From: an uncultured Methylococcaceae bacterium
GTDB taxonomy: Bacteria; Pseudomonadota; Gammaproteobacteria; Methylococcales; Methylomonadaceae
DNA length: 9,702 nt
Direction: 5' to 3'
NCBI GenBank assembly: GCA_903939355.1
Contig: CAJAHC010000152.1
Location: forward strand, 1 to 9,702
The notes below the pieces were generated by a model. It had not been told where the DNA came from. It did not search any database and was given only the letters and a program-made list of their open reading frames with translations. Every line of letters starts with the position of its first letter. The first letter of the stretch is position 1. Below are positions 5,763 to 9,702 of the stretch, piece by piece. Made by a program: the position numbers and the translations under genes.

Positions 5763-7934
5763 ATGGATGTTACTTTAATAATTGATTCTCTTAATGATGC
5801 TCAGCGCCAAGCTGTTACCGCCCCTTCTCAAGCTATGCTCGTGTTAGCAGGTGCTGGAAGTGGTAAAACTCGAGTTTTAGTGCACCGCATTGCTTGGCAA
5901 ATTCAGGTAGAAGACATCCCTGCTCATAGTATTCTAGCAGTGACTTTTACTAATAAAGCAGCAAAAGAAATGCGCAGTAGAGTTGAGAGTTTATTGAATA
6001 TGTCAACTCAGAGCCTATGGATAGGTACTTTTCATGGCATAGCACACCGACTTTTAAGACGACATACAAAACAGGCAAAATTACCTGATACTTTTCAAGT
6101 AATGGATTCTAGCGACCAATTAAGAGTTATAAAGCGATTAATTAATACGCTTAACCTAGATGACTCAAAATGGCCAGCGCGTGAAGCGCAATGGTATATC
6201 AACGCCCAAAAAGATGAAGGGATAAGGGCTCGCCACATGCTCGATACAGCTGACCTACATCAACGTCAAATGCTAAGAATATATAAAGCCTATGAAGAAA
6301 TTTGCGATCGCTCTGGCTTAGTGGACTTTGCAGAATTACTATTACGCGCACATGAATTATTACGAGATAACCAAGATATCCTAGATTTTTATCAGCAACG
6401 TTTTAGACAAGTTCATGTTGACGAATTTCAAGACACCAACACCATTCAATATGCCTGGTTAAGACTGCTAACGGATGGCAAAGATAATCTATTTGTAGTG
6501 GGTGATGACGACCAATCCATTTATGGTTGGCGTGGCGCTAAAATTGAGAACCTATACAGCTTTCAGAAACACTATCCTAATCATCAAGTTATAAAGCTGG
6601 AACAAAACTATCGCTCCACCGGCACTATTCTTAAAGCAGCCAACACCATTATTGCCAATAACACTGGCAGAATGGGAAAAGAATTGTGGACAGCCACAGG
6701 AGAGGGTGAGCCATGTTCTTTATATGCCGCTTTTAATGAACAAGATGAGGCCTATTTTGTCGTCGAGCGCATTAGAACTTGGATCAATGAAGGAGGTTTA
6801 CGTAGCGATGCAGCCATTTTGTATCGCTCTAATGCACAATCTCGCCAATTCGAAGAAAAGTTAATGGCAACAGCTACACCTTATAAAGTATACGGTGGAT
6901 TGCGCTTTTTCGATCGCGCCGAGATTAAAAATGCATTGGCTTACTTACGGCTGATGTCCAATCGTAATGATGATGCCTCATTTGAACGCATTATTAATAC
7001 GCCAACTCGAGGCATAGGTGCAAAAGCTATAGATGATATACGCTGCATAGCTCGGGACCAGAGTCTGTCATTATGGGCTTCGGCTATCGTCTTAATTAAT
7101 CAGCGCACCATGACAGCAAGAGCAACAAATGCTCTGATAGGTTTTTTGGAACTTATTAAAGAACTTACTACACAGGCACCAGATCTGGAACTCTATGAAA
7201 AAGTTAAGTTTGTAATCGAAAAATCTGGCCTGATTGAACTATATCAGAAAGAAAAAATGGATAAAGGAGAGGAAAAAGTAGAAAACTTGGAAGAACTGGT
7301 TAATGCTGCGCGTCTTTTTGATTTCGACCGAGAAAATGAAGAAGGCATGGGAGAGTTAGACATGTTCTTAACGCATGCAGCCCTAGAGTCAGGTGATAAT
7401 CAAGGAGATGATTTTGACGATTGCGTCCAGCTAATGACTATACACTCAGCAAAAGGGTTAGAATTCAAATTGGTATTTCTGGTAGGCATGGAGGAAAATT
7501 TATTTCCATCACAACAATCAGTTGATGATGTCGGACGCTTAGAAGAAGAACGCAGACTCTGTTATGTCGGCATGACCCGAGCTATGCAACACCTTTATCT
7601 GACTTATGCAGAATCCAGACGCTTATATGGCCGTGAAAGTTACCCAAGGCCATCAAGATTCCTGCGCGAAATTCCCTCTGAGCTTATACAAGAAGTCAGA
7701 GTAAGAGCAACAATTAATCATCCCGTTACGCCAATCCAAATAAAAAACAGCTCGTTACAGACAATTGGAAGCTACAAGCTAGGACAACGCGTTAGTCATG
7801 CAAAATTTGGCGAAGGAGTAGTGTTGCAAATTGAAGGTTCTGGCGCACAAGAAAGAGTCCAGATAAACTTTAAAACAGCCGGCGTTAAATGGTTAATGTT
7901 GGCTTATGCAAATTTGGAAGTATTGCAGGGCTGA
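5763..7934 (+). CDS. uvrD: DNA helicase II UvrD (superfamily 1A, 3'-5')
   Basis: UvrD is an ATP-driven 3'-5' helicase that removes the incised strand in nucleotide-excision repair, unwinds nicked DNA in mismatch repair, and strips RecA from single strands. The 723 residues match E. coli UvrD (720) from the first residue (MDV...DSLND) to the last. Motifs in order: Q motif LNDAQRQAV (10-18); Walker A AGAGSGKT (29-36, Lys35); motif Ia AVTFTNKAA (59-67); Walker B VDEFQD (219-224, Asp220, Glu221); motif III DDQSIYGWRGA (249-259); motif IV LEQNYRS (279-285); the 2B domain with TPTRGIG (413-419); motif V TIHSAKGLEF (559-568); motif VI EERRLCYVGMTRA (595-607). The C-terminal YKLGQRVSHAKFGEG (671-685) opens the Tudor-like domain that distinguishes UvrD from Rep and binds partners such as RNA polymerase. 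No clear Shine-Dalgarno precedes the ATG and no LexA site is seen. It is monocistronic, converging on pyk. Confidence 0.97.
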   Translation: MDVTLIIDSLNDAQRQAVTAPSQAMLVLAGAGSGKTRVLVHRIAWQIQVEDIPAHSILAVTFTNKAAKEMRSRVESLLNMSTQSLWIGTFHGIAHRLLRRHTKQAKLPDTFQVMDSSDQLRVIKRLINTLNLDDSKWPAREAQWYINAQKDEGIRARHMLDTADLHQRQMLRIYKAYEEICDRSGLVDFAELLLRAHELLRDNQDILDFYQQRFRQVHVDEFQDTNTIQYAWLRLLTDGKDNLFVVGDDDQSIYGWRGAKIENLYSFQKHYPNHQVIKLEQNYRSTGTILKAANTIIANNTGRMGKELWTATGEGEPCSLYAAFNEQDEAYFVVERIRTWINEGGLRSDAAILYRSNAQSRQFEEKLMATATPYKVYGGLRFFDRAEIKNALAYLRLMSNRNDDASFERIINTPTRGIGAKAIDDIRCIARDQSLSLWASAIVLINQRTMTARATNALIGFLELIKELTTQAPDLELYEKVKFVIEKSGLIELYQKEKMDKGEEKVENLEELVNAARLFDFDRENEEGMGELDMFLTHAALESGDNQGDDFDDCVQLMTIHSAKGLEFKLVFLVGMEENLFPSQQSVDDVGRLEEERRLCYVGMTRAMQHLYLTYAESRRLYGRESYPRPSRFLREIPSELIQEVRVRATINHPVTPIQIKNSSLQTIGSYKLGQRVSHAKFGEGVVLQIEGSGAQERVQINFKTAGVKWLMLAYANLEVLQG

Positions 7935-7948
7935 TTAGTTTCGACATT

Positions 7949-7988
7949 AACGTCTTTAGACCATTAATTTATAAGTCCAATAGACGTT
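7949..7988. repeat. 7-bp inverted repeat after uvrD
   Basis: AACGTCT (7949-7955) and AGACGTT (7982-7988) are perfect reverse complements with a 26-base AT-rich loop, starting 14 bases past the uvrD stop. No T run follows on the plus strand, so by itself it is a poor intrinsic terminator. It may help form the 3' end of the uvrD message or be chance. Confidence 0.35.
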
Positions 7989-7993
7989 GCCAA

Positions 7994-8025
7994 TAAAAAC
8001 CCCACTAAGGCTTGCCTAAGTGGGG
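7994..8025 (-). terminator. intrinsic terminator of pyk
   Basis: On the minus strand a stem forms between 8015-8025 and 8000-8010 (seven G-C rich pairs CCCCACT/AGTGGGG, one A-A mismatch, three more pairs, 4-base loop), followed by TTTTT at 7995-7999. It begins 10 bases after the pyk stop codon. On the plus strand there is no T run after it, so it serves pyk much better than uvrD. Confidence 0.85.
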
Positions 8026-8035
8026 ACTGATGCTA

Positions 8036-9487
8036 TTAAGGGGTTAAACCTTGTCCAATAACAATAACTTTCAAGGCATTGGTACCGCCCTCAATACCTG
8101 TCAAATCACCTTTAGTAATAATGAATTTATCACCATCATTGACGTTATTCCATTTCCTAAGCTCTTTAACGATACTCCGATTTACTTGAGCATGATCATT
8201 ATTATCTTCAATTTTGAAATACATGGGAAAAACCCCACGATACAAGGTAACCTTACCGAGTGTTTTTTCCTGACTGCTAAATGCAAAAATGGGGATTCCT
8301 GAACTAATCCTGGACATCCACAATGGTGTCGAGCCAGATTCAGTTAAAGCTACTATTCCTTTTATTTTTGCATGGTTAGCCATGTACATGGCTGACATAG
8401 CAATCGCTTCATCATCACGATCAAAGTTTTGTATATTGATACGATGATCAGACTCACGAACACTACGTTGTTTTTCTGCTTCTATACAAATACGATGCAT
8501 CGCTTCGACTGCTTTGATTGGAAAATTTCCAGAAGCCGTTTCAGCTGAGAGCATAATCGCATCCGTTCCATCATAAACAGCATTGGCAACGTCAAATACC
8601 TCTGCCCGTGTAGGAATCGGGTTTTCTATCATGGACTCCATCATTTGTGTTGCGGTAATAGCAACACGATTGAGCTCCCTGGTACGTTTAATTAATAATT
8701 TCTGTACCGCAGGCAAGTTCGCGTCACCAATTTCAACTCCCAAATCACCACGTGCCACCATCACAGCATCAGAAGCCAAAATAATTTCGTCCATAACATC
8801 AGGAACTATTGCTTCAGCCCTTTCAACTTTAGAAACGATACCGGCATAACAACCTTCAGCAACCAATAAACGTCGAGCTTCATTCAAATCTTCTGCGCAA
8901 CGAGGAAAAGATACCGCAACATAGTCGCACTTCATCAGTGCAATAGTTTTAATATCTTCTTTATCTTTTTCAGTTAATGCAGCAGCAGAAAGACCACCGC
9001 CCATAAGATTTATACCTTTATTGTTAGATAATGCCCCACCTACAATAACAGTACAGTTAACACGCATGTCAACCACATTAACCACATCTAACACAATACG
9101 ACCGTCATCAAGTAAAAGACGACTACCTGGCTTAACTTCAAGCGCCAAAGGTTCATAAGTGATACCAACCTGAGTATTATCTCCCTGAGTTGGATCGAAA
9201 TTAATGTCTAGAGAAAAATCTTGGCCTTCATTTAAAATTACCTTGGTATCTTTGAAACGTGCAATACGTATCTTAGGTCCCTGTAGATCCGCCAAAATTC
9301 CTACACGTCTTCCTGTTTTTTTGCTTAATTCTCGAATAGCGTTAGCTCTATCAATATGATCTTGAGCAGAACCATGAGAAAAGTTCATCCGAACAACGTC
9401 AATGCCTGCAGCAAATAAGCCTTCGAGCACACCCGGCTTATCAGTTGCGGGGCCGAGTGTGGCTAAAATTTTGGTTCTTCTTAACAT
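8036..9487 (-). CDS. pyk: Pyruvate kinase (type II, PykA-like)
   Basis: Pyruvate kinase transfers phosphate from phosphoenolpyruvate to ADP, giving pyruvate and ATP at the end of glycolysis, in the cytoplasm as a tetramer. The 483 residues match E. coli PykA (about 480) over the whole length. Visible elements: RRTKILATLGPAT (3-15), VVRMNFSHG (31-39, with Arg33, Asn35, Ser37 and His38 of the active site), ADLQGPKIR (66-74), the B-domain lid (roughly 75-165) with LLDDGR, the signature IVSKVERAEAI (217-227, with the catalytic lysine Lys220), MVARGDLGVEI (243-253), TATQMMESM (278-286) and DGTDAIMLSAETA (306-318). The C-terminal domain (about 345-483) includes TESGSTPLWMSRISSG. It resembles the AMP-activated PykA more than the fructose-bisphosphate-activated PykF, but the effector site cannot be read by eye. 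The ATG at 9487 follows GGA by about 8 bases. It starts 12 bases after gap, so co-transcription is likely. Confidence 0.97.
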   Translation of the reverse strand: MLRRTKILATLGPATDKPGVLEGLFAAGIDVVRMNFSHGSAQDHIDRANAIRELSKKTGRRVGILADLQGPKIRIARFKDTKVILNEGQDFSLDINFDPTQGDNTQVGITYEPLALEVKPGSRLLLDDGRIVLDVVNVVDMRVNCTVIVGGALSNNKGINLMGGGLSAAALTEKDKEDIKTIALMKCDYVAVSFPRCAEDLNEARRLLVAEGCYAGIVSKVERAEAIVPDVMDEIILASDAVMVARGDLGVEIGDANLPAVQKLLIKRTRELNRVAITATQMMESMIENPIPTRAEVFDVANAVYDGTDAIMLSAETASGNFPIKAVEAMHRICIEAEKQRSVRESDHRINIQNFDRDDEAIAMSAMYMANHAKIKGIVALTESGSTPLWMSRISSGIPIFAFSSQEKTLGKVTLYRGVFPMYFKIEDNNDHAQVNRSIVKELRKWNNVNDGDKFIITKGDLTGIEGGTNALKVIVIGQGLTP

Positions 9488-9499
9488 TAATTAAATCCG

Positions 9500-9702
9500 T
9501 TATTTAGCGTTTACTAGAGCAATGGTAGTATCCAACATGCGGTTTGAAAAACCCCATTCATTATCATACCAAGAAAGAACTTTTACCAAACGACCACCCA
9601 ATACTTTAGTTAAAGGGGCTTCATAGATAGAAGAAGCAGGGTTATGATTAAAATCAACTGAAACCAGTGGTCTTTCGTTAATATCTAGAATACCTTTCAA
9701 CA
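9500..9702 (-). CDS. gap: Glyceraldehyde-3-phosphate dehydrogenase, C-terminal fragment
   Basis: These are the last 66 complete codons, plus two bases of another, of a gene entering from the right edge. GAPDH oxidises glyceraldehyde 3-phosphate to 1,3-bisphosphoglycerate with NAD (or NADP). The fragment begins [18 protein letters not shown], continues with [14 protein letters not shown], and ends in [19 protein letters not shown] followed by a short helix. The [12 protein letters not shown] stretch is the family hallmark, and its asparagine contacts the nicotinamide. The DNEWG variant is common in bacterial GAPDHs and differs from DNETG of E. coli GapA. The catalytic cysteine and the cofactor-specificity region lie outside the window, so NAD or NADP preference cannot be told. 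No terminator lies between it and pyk, 12 bases downstream. Confidence 0.95.
   Translation of the reverse strand, partial: LKGILDINERPLVSVDFNHNPASSIYEAPLTKVLGGRLVKVLSWYDNEWGFSNRMLDTTIALVNAK

Noticed and set aside
1..9702. A hidden defence system, mobile element or CRISPR array
   Set aside because: All sizeable frames belong to housekeeping families; no transposase, integrase, spaced repeats, tRNA-edge attachment sites or composition islands larger than the 260-bp spacer. FxsA relates to phage exclusion only through overexpression in E. coli and is a common core gene.

Overview
The window looks like an ordinary chromosomal segment of an AT-rich gammaproteobacterium. The proteins are gammaproteobacterial in type: a UvrD that matches the enterobacterial protein nearly end to end, a type II (PykA-like) pyruvate kinase, FxsA, CutA, and the xseB-ispA-dxs order known from Escherichia coli. 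The base composition and many weak Shine-Dalgarno sites would suit something near the Legionellales, but I cannot fix the genus from the sequence. I see no tRNA or rRNA gene, insertion sequence, prophage, CRISPR array or toxin-antitoxin pair.

Layout: (1) Positions 1-1468, minus strand: xseB (exonuclease VII small subunit), ispA (farnesyl diphosphate synthase) and the start of dxs (isoprenoid precursor synthesis). xseB and ispA overlap; a 186-bp gap with an inverted repeat and a possible promoter separates ispA from dxs. (2) 1469-1728: AT-rich spacer with a possible xseB promoter and no convincing gene. (3) 1729-4768, minus strand: cutA, dsbD and a TlpA-like thioredoxin, each overlapping the next, so probably one transcript. 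The DsbD is larger than usual because its periplasmic N-terminal domain is present twice, both copies with intact cysteines. (4) 4769-4919: spacer between the divergent cutA and fxsA. (5) 4920-5646: fxsA (plus) converging on a small DUF2892-type membrane protein gene (minus), with a hairpin terminator between them. (6) 5763-7934, plus strand: uvrD. (7) 7935-8035: spacer with the pyk terminator. (8) 8036-9702, minus strand: pyk directly downstream of the 3' end of gap, two glycolytic genes 12 bp apart.

How the genes work together: gap and pyk are lower-glycolysis enzymes, and Dxs condenses pyruvate with glyceraldehyde 3-phosphate, leading to the prenyl diphosphates IspA uses. DsbD carries electrons from cytoplasmic thioredoxin to the periplasm, and the coupled TlpA-like protein is a likely recipient. 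UvrD and exonuclease VII both act on DNA during repair.

Nothing here amounts to a new multi-gene system. The most notable feature is the tandem-duplicated N-terminal domain of DsbD and its translational coupling to a TlpA-like protein.
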